DNA of 64,000 bases from Persicaria tinctoria (GCA_037127255.1 JBANSL010000018.1:11319175-11383174); one strand, 5' to 3'; positions 45,127 to 57,772 are shown, numbered from the stretch's first letter. A program made the numbers and translations. Notes: a model not told the origin generated them from the sequence alone.

Positions 45127-45333
45127 CAGTCGGGGTGGTCTAGTGGTAAGAAGTAAGAGGAGGGGTAAGGAGATCCCGGACTCAATCCCTGTCTTCGCCG
45201 GTTTACCTTGCTCCTTACCAGTGGGTCGAGCCGGTCGACGCAAACTGATTTACCTAGTATGTGGCTCTTGTCAGGTGGGTCACGTGATCGGTGTTTTCAC
45301 CGAAGGTGAGTTCCTCGTCATAAAAAAAAAAAA
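45127..45333 (+). mobile_element. tRNA-derived SINE
   Basis: The 5' part GGGGTGGTCTAGTGGTAAG carries a pol III A box, and GGAGATCCCGGACTCAATCCC-like sequence (45169 onward) a B box about 30 bp later. A non-tRNA body of about 130 bp ends in a poly-A tract at 45322-45333. The target duplication was not resolved. Confidence 0.72.
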
Positions 45334-48023
45334 CAAAAAAACATATATAGTTATTATAAATAAAATATTCTGCATTAAAAAACTTTTATTCAAATTTTTT
45401 TTAAACTTCGGATCCTGAAAAACTTCAACCCAATTTTCCAGTGGGTTTTCTACCCATTGATCGAAAAAGAAAATCATAAACTAAAATCTATAAATCTAAA
45501 TCAAAACATAATAAAATCAAATGGAATCATTCCAATAAGGGTATTAAAAACATATATGTTAGAAAAAATCTCATTTTAATGAGATAATTTAGTTTAGGGT
45601 CAATTTCCAAAAAAAAAAAAACATTCTACATTTTTCCAAAGAAAAATCCCCCTAAATAAATGCATCTGAAAATCTTTTCTAAGTTATTGAGAGAGGGTAG
45701 AGGGTGGTGGTGCCGTGGTGGGGCAACTAAATCGTCAATCATAAATCCTCACAGAGAAAGTATGAAGGGGGAAAACGTTATTACGTTACATTAAAGTCTG
45801 ACAATACGGGCGGTGGATTTCATACTTTCGCCCCCACTTTCCCAAACTAGGATTTCATACTTTCACCCCCACTTTGTCGATATGGGAAGTCGGTTTCAAT
45901 AAAATTGAAAGCATTACAAAAGGTGGAAAACATATAAATGCAGTCGAACAAGCCAAGTTTGGGACAATATAAACTATGATCCGATGACAAGCACCATCAA
46001 CCAGTGGTAGTGTAACACTGTTGGCCAATGGAACATCGGGAGTTCATGTGGGCAGTGAAAATGATCATCTAAGAAAATATCTATATCGCGGAGTCGCTTC
46101 AGCACACACTGCCTCGACCCCAGTCAGACTCGATACTGGACGCCAGAGCTCGAGCTCAGAACAGAAACGCCGAGAACAAGCATACTCGCAGCAGAGAATC
46201 ACCCATGTAAGAAGCACCAAGGACCCTTTCGGGATTTAGTTACACTTATCGGGTGGATTTCAAGTGTCAGCAATCAAATGTAGTTAATGTGTCCGTACAT
46301 TCAAAGTATCAATAGTATAATAACGACAGTTTTTCTATCATATACCCTAAACGCATAAGATAAGAGTATAAATTGGGAAAGATTTTCTTAAAAAAAAAAA
46401 GCGCCCATAGAAATTGATACGGGGTTAGCCGTATGATGGCCCGATCTTCGACAATCAAACAAGAAATAACAAGAACGGAATCAAAAACTGAAAGACTCGA
46501 TGAACAATATGCAAGACTCGAAATTGATAACAAATACACGACCGATAGTGGACTGATTCGAACTAAAATAGAACGAGGCAAAGACCTCAGGCCTCCTTAG
46601 AGGGTAGGAACCAAATACCAATGACTATAAAGCCCGCCTCTACAACCTTACACAACCAAGCGGACAACTTGGAGGCACAATGAGGGGACTTGTGATTACC
46701 TGGATCACCAAGCTCTCGCGAGGTTGACGAACTCAAAGCAAACCAAGCAGGATCTATAACCAATTTGCAATCGATGAGCAACGCTACGAATCGATTGACT
46801 TTCTCACATATGTAAAAGAACTGTAAATTTCAATAATGGAAGACATCTAATTTACAATGGAGGAATCAGCCGTTCTAATATAGAAAACCTAGGGCTGATT
46901 TTTAATGAAAATAATTAATATAATGGAAATTAAAATAAATCCCTAAATTACCTAAAATAACTTAAGTAAATAAGGTCTCTAAAAATAGCAATAAAAGAAA
47001 GTTCCAACACTTAACAAATTCCCGTCAAACCAGTGACAGCTTCAAAGAATGTGATTTTCGGCCAGTCTCTAAGTCGAATTTGGAAAGACCTTCAACAGCA
47101 AAGTGGTAGATCTCTTCGTCCTCGTTCCGACAAGGTATGGCACGATCCAATCCGATTAATATTAAATCCGTACGACTCATTTTACTGAGACGTCGAAAAG
47201 CTGTCAAGCTGCTGGACGAATGTACAAATGTCAAGATGATCAAGCTTTGCACGTCCATCCCCAAGTATAGGTGTGTCCGAAGGTGTCTTGGATGGTCCCG
47301 CATCAGAAATCTAACTAAAAAAAAGCTAAAATAATTAAAATTTAAAAAATACTTCCAAATTAGTGTTATTGTTCCAAATTAGTGTTATTGTTCTATAACC
47401 TAGGACATAGGATGGAAAAATCGTAATAGCAAATGTTCAAGTTTCAACCGTCAAGGTGAATTAGTGTTTGGAAAAAAATAATGAATAATAAATTTTTGTT
47501 GGAGAAAAAAATTGGAAGTAACAGTATATTATTGTCGATAGGGGAAGTGTCAGTAGTCAAGGTGAATTTTTTTTTCCAACAAACTAGTATAAATCACTGT
47601 CATCAAAACTTCTGGGCAAGGATCATCTGGTCTGTTTTTGCACTCCAATTTCTGGTTTAATTGCTTTGATTGCAATGAAATCGTCTTGTTTTGATTGCTT
47701 CATGAGGTCGAAAATAAAGCCAATACCAATACGATAATTAATGGATCACCCATCACATTGGGCTCTTTTGATCACTATCTTTAGGTCCAATTACCCGGCC
47801 CATTCTGACAAAAAAGTGCGTTGTTTTCACTGTTCTTACTAACAGAACAAATATATATTTGGGAGTGGCAGAAACAATCAAACAAATTCCTAGACAGTTC
47901 AAAATCATTGCAATCTTATACAAATCCATACAGCCTTGTAGGACTTCTACACATCTGAAAGAACTATAGAATGTTACAAGGCATACAAAGGAATGGGGGC
48001 CAAGTAGAGTGGATCCCCCAGTT
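45334..48023. other. Intergenic, unassigned
   Basis: No recognisable gene. Short frames at 46021-46239 and 46587-46781 have no known domain and lie in moderate-GC DNA that may be old retroelement sequence. The right 100 bp should include the DCL 3' UTR. Confidence 0.4.
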
Positions 48024-50504
48024 TCAGTCGCTACGAGTCCGCCGTTGAAAATGCCTCTGGATGAAGGTGTCTGCGTAAAGCGGATAGTTCTTCCTGATCA
48101 ATCCCTTTATGCACTTCCAATATGAAAAATCGACCTTCTCCCCATCCGTCCGAACTATGAACAAACAACGTGAGTCTTCAAACTTGGGATGATATCCAAT
48201 CTGGGAATACAGAAACAAGGCTAAGAATCCATCGCTGCATCATTGAAACTGAGTAATTGAATGGAAAGGGGAAAAAAGCGTGTTTCTGATAAAACTCCAC
48301 AAATCACATCACTGTTTTATTATAGAAAATGTTATATGCAAATTTTTTTATCCTCTTCATCGACGAACAGCACAAAATATACTCTGAAGAGAAACCAGAA
48401 GGTAGATGGGCTTCTGCAGCATGATTGCAAACTCTAATGCACAGGAAACCTATATTCATAACCATTTGAGTCATTGACATGTTTTTAACTATATCACCCT
48501 CTCTTTAAGAAACTTGCCCAGACATGAATTCAGTGGATTTGTTATCCTGTTTCTATGAGAATACATACAATCTTTTCCTGAAAAAATAAAGATTTAGACA
48601 CCGAGATTTAACCCGCAACATTTCAGGTAAACATATTTATCACGTAAACGGTCCTGATACATTAACTTATAACGCCTTATAAGGTAACTCATATGTACTG
48701 TCACCCTATTTCCTTCTCCCTTGTGGATGAATCCATGAAAAGAAACCTGGAAGGTTGTGCAAAACACAAACATAGTTCCAAAGATAATTATCTAGCTACT
48801 CTAGATTATTATGTGAGACAGACGCACGAGACTGAGACCCGATTCTCAAGAAATGAGCACCTCAGGAGTCGGGAGTCCCTAGCAAGTTCGGAATGTCCTA
48901 CTTGAATTAGCATACCATACTCCAACCATCAGATTCTGGATACTCAAGTCAAGTGTCATGCATGTTCAATGCTAACAAGAAGTCAAGAACTACAGCAAGT
49001 ACTCCAATGGTATAATGCTAAATAAATGTACCAAAATAAGTTACTGGAGTTCTAATTATATATTGGATTAAAAAAAAAAAGAGTTCTAATTATATGGGTA
49101 AGAAAGCATGCTTTATTACTGAGCTCAACCTCTATGTTATAAACTTCAGTAGTATTACAATATGCAAAGATATGCCACAGAAGAGGCATTCCTTTGCCAT
49201 GGACAAGAAGCAAAGGAAGAAGTAAACGAGTGTCAAGATATGAGCCAAATGAGCTAATCTTGCTACCAATGCAACGAAGAAGTAAATTGGACAGCTGAAA
49301 ATCACAATTATCATCCTACAGAAGGGAAAACCACTACCAATTGTCCATTATGACTAACCATTACTCAATTGCCACTAAACTCATCCATTACCTATGGCTC
49401 CAATGGCATCAAACAGATACTAGTTGAAAATCAGCTGAAAATCACAATTATCAACCTACGTAAGGGAAAACCACTACCGAATACCAATTATCCATTATGA
49501 CTAACCATTGCTCAATTGCTACTAAACTCATCCATTGCATGGTTTCTATGGCTCCAATGGTGTCAAACAACTACTAGTTGAAAATCAGCTGAAAATCACA
49601 ATTATCAACCTACATAAGGGAAAACCACTACCAATAATCCATTGTGACTAACCATTTCTCAGTTGCTACTAAACTCATCCATTGCATGGTTTCTATGGTT
49701 CCAATGGCATCAAACAGCTAATAGCACAGGAAGATAACATCGACCACAAGCTAAATTTCATACCCCAAACAGTATGCAGCATTTACTCACTACAACTCTA
49801 CAGATAAATATGGATACAGATGTTAGGGTATAAGATAAGAAGAGATACATACTGTAATATAATCGACTCCGCAACCAATCTTCTTCTCACACTCTGGATG
49901 ATAAGGTAGCAATCTCTCAAGGACCGCTTTCTGGTGCTCAGGCCTCAACTTTTCCCCACTCTGATATCTGTTCATAAATTCCACACTCCCAATTCAATTC
50001 ACTAACATCACAGATTCATTCACAATTTCCGACTCACAATCTCAAAGCATTCGAAAATTAGAGCGATTACTGATTACGAATTCAAGCTTACCTTCCCGAA
50101 TGAAGAACCATTCTAGCGAAGCCAACAAGGGGAACGGTATCCTCCAAAATCTGGTCCTCCCAATCAACCCACTCCCTCTCACCTCCACTCTTTCTCCCCT
50201 CGCCTCCTACTTCCTCTCCATCCTCTCCCTCAGAAACGACGCCGTACTCCCTCCCGGATTCCCCATCCGCTCCGGCGGGCGAAGCGGAGACAACCGGCTT
50301 CTGCAGCAAGTCGAAGTCGAAAGAACTTTGTCCTCCTATCTTGCCGCCGTCTGATCCGGTTTTGATAGCGAAGCAAGCGCCGGCGTTGAAAAGCGCCTGC
50401 CGGCGGCGAGTAGGTAGAGAGAGAGTCGACGGCGGCAGGAACGCGTAGATCGCGGAATGTCGAAATTGAAAATTCGCCGGCGTAGTGGAGGCTACTGATT
50501 CCAT
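48024..50504 (-). CDS. DCL: Protein DCL, chloroplastic (DUF3223), 3 exons
   Basis: Exons complement(50092-50504), complement(49853-49967) and complement(48024-48200) join in phase to give 234 residues, close to the tomato DCL length. The N-terminal 60 residues are Ser/Thr/Arg-rich and lack acidic residues, as expected of a chloroplast transit peptide. The conserved domain follows: WVDWEDQILEDTVPLVGFAR, LHSGRYQSGEKLRPEHQ, HPECEKKIG, GYHPKFEDSRCLFIVRTDGE, VDFSYWKCIKGLIRKNYPL. DCL (DEFECTIVE CHLOROPLASTS AND LEAVES) is needed for 4.5S rRNA processing and chloroplast and palisade development in tomato. Intron 2 (1.65 kb) contains a three-copy tandem repeat. Confidence 0.93.
49292..49725. repeat. 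Three-copy tandem repeat in DCL intron 2
   Basis: Units start at CAGCTGAAAATCACAATTAT at 49292, 49432 and 49586 (periods 140 and 154 bp) and share CCATTATGACTAACCATT and ACTAAACTCATCCATT. Copies 2 and 3 are closest to each other. Confidence 0.85.
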
Positions 50505-50832
50505 ATCGTCTTCTTTAGTTGCTTTAGGATACTCTTCGTCTTCAGCAGAGCTGGCCAGTGGCCATGGCTGAGAGAGATCGGAGGGGGGAAAGAGTTTAAC
50601 GGTCAGAGTGCAGCCAAATTTCAGCTGATGGGAAGGAATCCGTAAAAGATAGAGTAATCAGTTTCAATTCGTGTGTTTCAACTTTCAATTGGTGCCACAA
50701 GAACTGTTGGGCCCAGGCTAAAAACAACTATTGGACCTATAAAATGGACCGAGTTTGACATAGATGGGCCTGACTTTGGTACAAGCTTCGATCAATAATG
50801 GAGATTTTATTGAGAAAATTGTAGTGAACAAC
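50505..50832. other. DCL promoter side
   Basis: Presumed 5' UTR and promoter of the minus-strand DCL gene. No other feature. Confidence 0.45.
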
Positions 50833-50835
50833 TTA

Positions 50836-51149
50836 GGTTCGGTTTGGTAAAACAGAGATGATGAGGTAGCTGAAACTGATAGGGTAGCTGAAGCTGATAG
50901 ATTAAGTGTATTAAATATATGTTAAATTATAGTTTTCAGAAGCTAGTAAGGTGTTTGGTAATCCAGCTGATACAATAGCTGATTAGATAAAAGAAAATGA
51001 ATAGAATTCTGAAAAGTTTGAGGTGAGTAACCGTTGAAAATCTAATTTCAAAAGCTAATTAAATTAAAATCTTATATTTAACTTATTTAAAACTATAAAA
51101 TATTAAAACCAAAAGCTCCGAAAAGCTACTTGTATTGTCAAACAGACCC
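50836..51149. mobile_element. PIF/Harbinger (Tourist-like) MITE
   Basis: Left GGTTCGGTTTGG and right CAAACAGACCC are inverted and flanked by TTA (50833-50835, 51150-51152). 314 bp, non-coding, 330 bp upstream of the DCL start. Confidence 0.7.
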
Positions 51150-51152
51150 TTA

Positions 51153-51695
51153 ATATCGCCAATTTTATGTATCCGATACAAGGCAATAATTGAGGAGTGA
51201 ATGAGTGATCAATCGCGGTTACCCAACTTTGCTCAAAAAATCGCGGTTACCCAACTGCCCAAGAACGTCCTTTTGGACAATGTCATCAATCTCAATAGGT
51301 TAGCACCCGGACAAAGGTCGAACTCAACCCAAAATGCGCTAGCTTTTCCGCTGTCTGGTCACCCTCACAGAAGAAATATCATGTTAAATGAATAATCTCA
51401 AAAATTCATTGAATCGATGAAGCCTTCTTTCCACATTCAGGAGAGTTCTACTTCTTCAAGTTCATCTTGCAAAAATTGAAATATAAATGATTCACAAGTC
51501 ACAACAAATCGATATTTGTATATATATCATTTATTGGATTGCAATCTGCAAGGAGTATGATCGATGCTTTAATCTTCAACCAAAAGAGGATGATCGAATA
51601 TGCAATAGCTTGAATATTTAATGGCTAAATTGAGACATCCGCAAATTAAAATAACAACAGGATCGGGTCCCAAACAAGAGACACATTAGTGATCC
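51153..51695. other. Unassigned spacer
   Basis: Contains a short direct repeat AATCGCGGTTACCCAACT (about 51210 and 51238). The right part is presumably the 3' UTR of the orphan exon. Nothing else seen. Confidence 0.4.
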
Positions 51696-51791
51696 TTATC
51701 TCTTCTTTGAAAAACGCCAAACAGTTAGCCATGCAGCCAACGCCGCAGTCATTATCTTGATCATTTTCACAAACACCTTGTCTTCATCAAT
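51696..51791 (-). CDS. Orphan terminal exon of an unidentified gene
   Basis: Following a good acceptor (CCAACAG), 31 codons and TAA read as IDEDKVFVKMIKIMTAALAA followed by WLTVWRFSKKR, a short hydrophobic helix with a basic end like a C-terminal membrane anchor. Upstream exons should lie at higher coordinates on the minus strand. That side is now filled by the 1.7 kb retroposon, the 2.4 kb duplication and MULEs, and I found no matching exon in the window. The gene may be disrupted. Function unknown. Confidence 0.4.
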   Translation of the reverse strand: MDEDKVFVKMIKIMTAALAAWLTVWRFSKKR

Positions 51792-51853
51792 CTGTTGGTT
51801 TTATGAGGTAACTACGGTAATGCCCATCAGCTCATCCCTACGCCTGCATTTTT

Positions 51854-53557
51854 ATTTTTATTTTTTGATAAGGAAATAATTCGAGACCGGACAGGCCCGG
51901 ACCTCGAGAGGCCGAAAAAGTCGGCAGACGGCTTGCCGTCTAAACATACAATATAGCAAAAGAAATACAACAGAAAACAATTACCTAATACAACAAAAGA
52001 AACTACACTAAACAAACTCGGAAAACCCCAAACCCTAAGCAAACAAGCGGACACAGCAACGAGAAGATAGAGACCCGACGTGGTGAAGTGGATAGCGAGC
52101 ACATGGGACAACACAGCTGACACGATGTCTCGCCGCCGGAAAGACGGAAAGCAGAAATCCACATAGGGCGAAGAGGACTCTTGAGGAAGTGTGGATCACA
52201 CGACGTTCCCTCCACCTAGATGAAGGATCTTCGGAGACCACGAACACCACCAACACGATCACTTCGATCAACCAAGGCCGCAGAACTGCTCCTCAACCGA
52301 AACTAACCACGAACCAACAAACAGAACTCCAACCAAACTCGAGAAAATGAAGCACGGCCGCGAGAGAGCAAAGAGCGCAAGAGGATTCCGGATTTAATAA
52401 AACCATCCATAAATCCGGATTTATTTATTTTAACTGCTGAAAATATTATAATTTAAATTTAATCCTTTAATTTTCCATGGGCCAACACAAGACACTTTGG
52501 GCCAAGAAAGCCCAAAACGTGTTGAAAATCATGTCCGGGCCACCGTAGGGCTCAAGGCAAACCCGCACATGGTACCACAGTACCGCCGCACAACTAAGGG
52601 AGAATGCAGGGCGACGGAGAGACCTACTCGGCAGGCAGCCGGCGGAAAGGCAGCGGGCGGAGAGGAAAGAGAAGGGGTTTGAAGGGGTTGGCAGTGGGAG
52701 AAACACCGGAGAAGGCGTCCACAACCCACCGGCGAAACCCCGGAACCAGACACCACCAGGACGGGCGACGCCGAAGAGGACGACAGTGGTAGAGACACCA
52801 GCACGAGCTAGCGGCTAGACCACAAGGCCGGCGGCCCCGATCGACCAAGAGAAACGGACCCATACCAACCCACCCAGGTAGGGGAAGAGAAGAAGGGGTG
52901 GGGCGGAGGGCGTAGCAGAACTCCGAATGGGAGACCGAGATAGCGCGCTCGCCCATAGGGAGAAGACAGAGCCTCAAAAGGGGAAATCAGAGGCGCCGAC
53001 GCCGGAGGATCCAGATCCCCCAAGCCCTGACCGGAAATCGCAAGACTCCGAAGAGGGAGAAGAGGATTAGGAGGGGCGGGGGGAAGAGACCCTGAGCAGT
53101 CGACGGAGAGTGGTCAGGCGCCACACGGGCGGCCAGAACCACCCGGCGATACCGACTACCGAGGGCACAATTCGCCACCGAGAACAAAGTCCTCCGAGGA
53201 CAAAATCAGCCGAAGGACAGAGTCCGAGGACTAATTCTGACCGTCGAGGGCAAAATCCGAGAACAAATTTCAACCCGTGGAACAAGTTCCGACGAGTCCA
53301 AGGCCGAGACTCTCCGAAGAGAGGGGATTGGGCTCTCCGAATAGAGATTTAGGCTCTCCGAGGAGAGATTTGGACTCTTCGAAGAGAGATAGAGTCGGAA
53401 GTGTTGATCGGAGCTCACCTGCGCACCGCCATAGGAGGAGGAAGGAGTTGTATCGAAAGAGAGCGTTTGCCTTGTTTTCTTTCTTTCTTTTTTGCTGTAG
53501 TATTATGCACAAAGTATTGAAGTGAACTAGTACAATAGTTCAGTTTTGGTTTTGTTT
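51854..53557 (-). mobile_element. LINE-tailed non-autonomous retroposon, 1.7 kb
   Basis: A 22-bp duplication beginning TCATCCCTACGCC lies at 51832-51853 and 53558-53579. On the minus strand the element is GC-rich, then ends GTCCGGGCCTGTCCGG...TTATTTCCTTATC plus an A-rich tail at 51854-51866. No RT, endonuclease or zinc knuckle was recognised, so it looks like a 5' leader joined to a LINE 3' UTR. Long target duplications and an A tail indicate LINE-machinery insertion. The 5' 584 bp are duplicated at 55374-55957. Confidence 0.75.
53306..53395. repeat. Tandem CTCTCCGAGGAGAG palindromes
   Basis: Four units of about 20-25 bp each carry a CTCTCCGA(A/G)GAGAG-type palindrome separated by purine-rich spacers. 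The same array recurs at 55706-55795 in the second duplicate. Confidence 0.75.
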
Positions 53558-53654
53558 TCATCCCTACGCCTGCATTTTTTTTGGTTTCATTTATCCCCCA
53601 GTTTTTTTTTTTGGTTTTATACAGTATATATATTATTGTTAAAAGTAAAATATA

Positions 53655-54093
53655 CTCTCTCTCGTTGAAATATTAGACGTTTTGACTTTTGTGCACGGAG
53701 TTTAAGGCGTTTGAATTTTTTTGATTATTTTTTTTACATTATAATAAGTATTATAGTGTAAAAAAAATTAATTAAAAAAACCAATATTTTATACTCCATC
53801 CGATCCAAAATATATGATGTTTGACTTTTTAACACATATTTTAAGAAGCTAAAAACTATATAATATATTGACTGTTCTATTATTATTTTTTATAATTTAA
53901 TACTTATTACTAACAAATATTAAGTTATGGAAAAAAATTAATAAAAAGTTGATATTTTATATAGTTTTTAGCTTCTTAAAATACGTTGAGAAAAGTCAAA
54001 CGACATATATTTTGGATCGGAGAGAGTATAGTTTTTAGCTCCTTAAACTACGTGCACAAAAGTCAAACGTCTTATATTTCCAATTGAATGGAG
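53655..54093. mobile_element. Nested Stowaway-like MITEs
   Basis: The outer element runs CTCTCTCTCGTTGAAATATT to CAATTGAATGGAG with TA on both sides. Inside, 53794-54026 runs CTCCATCCGATCC to GGATCGGAGAGAG, also TA-flanked. Second copies lie at 56055-56493 and 56194-56426. Confidence 0.75.
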
Positions 54094-54814
54094 TATTATT
54101 TTTGCAAAATATATTACTCTCTGTTAATTCAAATGTGTCATTTACTATTTATCTCCGTTTTTTTAGAATGATAAAAACTACATAAACTATTAACCTTTTT
54201 TACATTTGTTTTTATAAATTCTACTTTACTATTCTGGTTTTGGTTTATACAGACACATAGACGAGCCGCACTATAATGTTCCTTACACTCTTGCATAGGG
54301 GGTGAGTTGCACAAAATCCCAAAAGCTCAGCACCTAGACCTTACCACTCAGTATCGTCGACTTTGTCACTAACATGATTATCAATCCAACCATCCATTTC
54401 ACTAAAAGTGATATAACCTAGATCTCAATCTTCTTACACCATCAAGAATAATCCCGAACCGTTCCTACAAGACGTGCTGGCTATTTATGGACTAAGACCT
54501 TGCAAAGGATGAAGCCAAAATCCTATCGGAATGCGATTCTATCAAGGTGGCTAGTCAAGACAAAATCAACAACATATATAACAATAAAAAGGCACAAAGA
54601 AGATTGAAATAATCCAAATATAAATTAACTAGAAATCAACCCTCACAATCCATCAATCATTTCTTGAATTCGTGAGTAAAATCAAAGAAAGGTTAGCCAC
54701 TCATGGCTTAACGTAAAACCCTCAATGAAATAGAAAAGCGGCGTAGTCGTGTTGCCATCTGACATGATGCTCAACTAAACCTAAATGAAACTAAGGTATT
54801 TGTAGTGTTAGAGT

Positions 54815-55265
54815 CAGTGTTCTAAATATCGGATATATATCGGTCGATATATCGGGGATATTTAGAATCCGCTACGATATCGGCTTATCGGGTGAATATA
54901 TCGGTCAACGTGATATATCGGGTCAATATCGGTGATATATCGGGGATATTTAGAATTGTCAACTTTTATAAGGCAATTTTAGCCTTTGTGACCCGATATA
55001 TCGGGTCAATATCGGTGATATATCGGGGATATTTAGAATTGTCAACTTTGATAAAGTAACTTTAGCCATTATGAATGAAGTTATTTTTATTTTATTAAGT
55101 TTATTTGATAATTTTATAATTTAAATATTAATTTTTCATGTGTATTTTTACATTTTGAAGTATAAATATAATATTTATAATTAAAAATTAGCTAAAACGA
55201 TAAATCCGATACATCATTTTTACTCATAACCGATACGACCCCGATACGCGATATTTAGAACCTTG
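54815..55265. mobile_element. hAT-like MITE with 8-bp target duplication (copy 1)
   Basis: Ends CAGTGTTCTAAATATCG and CGATATTTAGAACCTTG are inverted. GTTAGAGT flanks both sides (54807-54814, 55266-55273). The interior repeats GATATATCGGGGATATTTAG blocks. The duplicate is at 57214-57664. Confidence 0.82.
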
Positions 55266-55373
55266 GTTAGAGTTAGACTAAAACCTTAGAAAACCCGCTA
55301 AAAATGATAGAAACAAATCTTTAAAGATTATGAATACATCTACAAATAAAATATTGGGAGATTCTATCGCAAT

Positions 55374-57772
55374 TCAAAAGGGGAAATCAGAGGCGCCGAC
55401 GCCGGAGGATCCAGATCCCCCAAGCCCTGACCGGAAATCGCAAGACTCCGAAGAGGGAGAAGAGGATTAGGAGGGGCGGGGGGAAGAGACCCTGAGCAGT
55501 CGACGGAGAGTGGTCAGGCGCCACACGGGCGGCCAGAACCACCCGGCGATACCGACTACCGAGGGCACAATTCGCCACCGAGAACAAAGTCCTCCGAGGA
55601 CAAAATCAGCCGAAGGACAGAGTCCGAGGACTAATTCTGACCGTCGAGGGCAAAATCCGAGAACAAATTTCAACCCGTGGAACAAGTTCCGACGAGTCCA
55701 AGGCCGAGACTCTCCGAAGAGAGGGGATTGGGCTCTCCGAATAGAGATTTAGGCTCTCCGAGGAGAGATTTGGACTCTTCGAAGAGAGATAGAGTCGGAA
55801 GTGTTGATCGGAGCTCACCTGCGCACCGCCATAGGAGGAGGAAGGAGTTGTATCGAAAGAGAGCGTTTGCCTTGTTTTCTTTCTTTCTTTTTTGCTGTAG
55901 TATTATGCACAAAGTATTGAAGTGAACTAGTACAATAGTTCAGTTTTGGTTTTGTTTTCATCCCTACGCCTGCATTTTTTTTGGTTTCATTTATCCCCCA
56001 GTTTTTTTTTTTGGTTTTATACAGTATATATATTATTGTTAAAAGTAAAATATACTCTCTCTCGTTGAAATATTAGACGTTTTGACTTTTGTGCACGGAG
56101 TTTAAGGCGTTTGAATTTTTTTGATTATTTTTTTTACATTATAATAAGTATTATAGTGTAAAAAAAATTAATTAAAAAAACCAATATTTTATACTCCATC
56201 CGATCCAAAATATATGATGTTTGACTTTTTAACACATATTTTAAGAAGCTAAAAACTATATAATATATTGACTGTTCTATTATTATTTTTTATAATTTAA
56301 TACTTATTACTAACAAATATTAAGTTATGGAAAAAAATTAATAAAAAGTTGATATTTTATATAGTTTTTAGCTTCTTAAAATACGTTGAGAAAAGTCAAA
56401 CGACATATATTTTGGATCGGAGAGAGTATAGTTTTTAGCTCCTTAAACTACGTGCACAAAAGTCAAACGTCTTATATTTCCAATTGAATGGAGTATTATT
56501 TTTGCAAAATATATTACTCTCTGTTAATTCAAATGTGTCATTTACTATTTATCTCCGTTTTTTAGAATGATAAAAACTACATAAACTATTAACCTTTTTT
56601 ACATTTGTTTTTATAAATTCTACTTTACTATTCTGGTTTTGGTTTATACAGACACATAGACGAGCCGCACTATAATGTTCCTTACACTCTTGCATAGGGG
56701 GTGAGTTGCACAAAATCCCAAAAGCTCAGCACCTAGACCTTACCACTCAGTATCGTCGACTTTGTCACTAACATGATTATCAATCCAACCATCCATTTCA
56801 CTAAAAGTGATATAACCTAGATCTCAATCTTCTTACACCATCAAGAATAATCCCGAACCGTTCCTACAAGACGTGCTGGCTATTTATGGACTAAGACCTT
56901 GCAAAGGATGAAGCCAAAATCCTATCGGAATGCGATTCTATCAAGGTGGCTAGTCAAGACAAAATCAACAACATATATAACAATAAAAAGGCACAAAGAA
57001 GATTGAAATAATCCAAATATAAATTAACTAGAAATCAACCCTCACAATCCATCAATCATTTCTTGAATTCGTGAGTAAAATCAAAGAAAGGTTAGCCACT
57101 CATGGCTTAACGTAAAACCCTCAATGAAATAGAAAAGCGGCGTAGTCGTGTTGCCATCTGACATGATGCTCAACTAAACCTAAATGAAACTAAGGTATTT
57201 GTAGTGTTAGAGTCAGTGTTCTAAATATCGGATATATATCGGTCGATATATCGGGGATATTTAGAATCCGCTACGATATCGGCTTATCGGGTGAATATAT
57301 CGGTCAACGTGATATATCGGGTCAATATCGGTGATATATCGGGGATATTTAGAATTGTCAACTTTTATAAGGCAATTTTAGCCTTTGTGACCCGATATAT
57401 CGGGTCAATATCGGTGATATATCGGGGATATTTAGAATTGTCAACTTTGATAAAGTAACTTTAGCCATTATGAATGAAGTTATTTTTATTTTATTAAGTT
57501 TATTTGATAATTTTATAATTTAAATATTAATTTTTCATGTGTATTTTTACATTTTGAAGTATAAATATAATATTTATAATTAAAAATTAGCTAAAACGAT
57601 AAATCCGATACATCATTTTTACTCATAACCGATACGACCCCGATACGCGATATTTAGAACCTTGGTTAGAGTTAGACTAAAACCTTAGAAAACCCGCTAA
57701 AAATGATAGAAACAAATCTTTAAAGATTATGAATACATCTACAAATAAAATATTGGGAGATTCTATCGCAAT
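55374..57772 (+). repeat. 2.4 kb tandem duplication, copy 2
   Basis: 2399 bp, head-to-tail with copy 1 and bounded by TCAAA at 55374-55378 and 57773-57777. It differs from copy 1 by a single T deletion that I could find. Confidence 0.93.
57214..57664. mobile_element. hAT-like MITE (copy 2)
   Basis: Same as 54815-55265 including its GTTAGAGT flanks, carried by the tandem duplication and not an independent insertion. Confidence 0.82.

Larger units (their letters stand above)
52974..55373 (+). repeat. 2.4 kb tandem duplication, copy 1
   Basis: 2400 bp beginning TCAAAAGGGG and ending CGCAAT, followed head-to-tail by copy 2. Copies are the same as far as I compared, apart from one T lost in copy 2 near 56560. 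Contents: the 5' part of the LINE-tailed retroposon, nested Stowaway-like MITEs (53655-54093 with 53794-54026 inside), part of a Tat-type LTR, and a hAT MITE (54815-55265). Confidence 0.93.

Noticed and set aside
46021..46239. 72-codon ORF as a gene
   Set aside because: No domain, splice context or similarity that I recognise, and short frames are common by chance.
49292..49725. CRISPR-like array
   Set aside because: Three long diverged units without short constant repeats, in a plant intron; an ordinary tandem repeat.
55387..55925. Several ORFs repeated at 52987-53525
   Set aside because: They lie in the duplicated retroposon leader, overlap on both strands, and have no domains.
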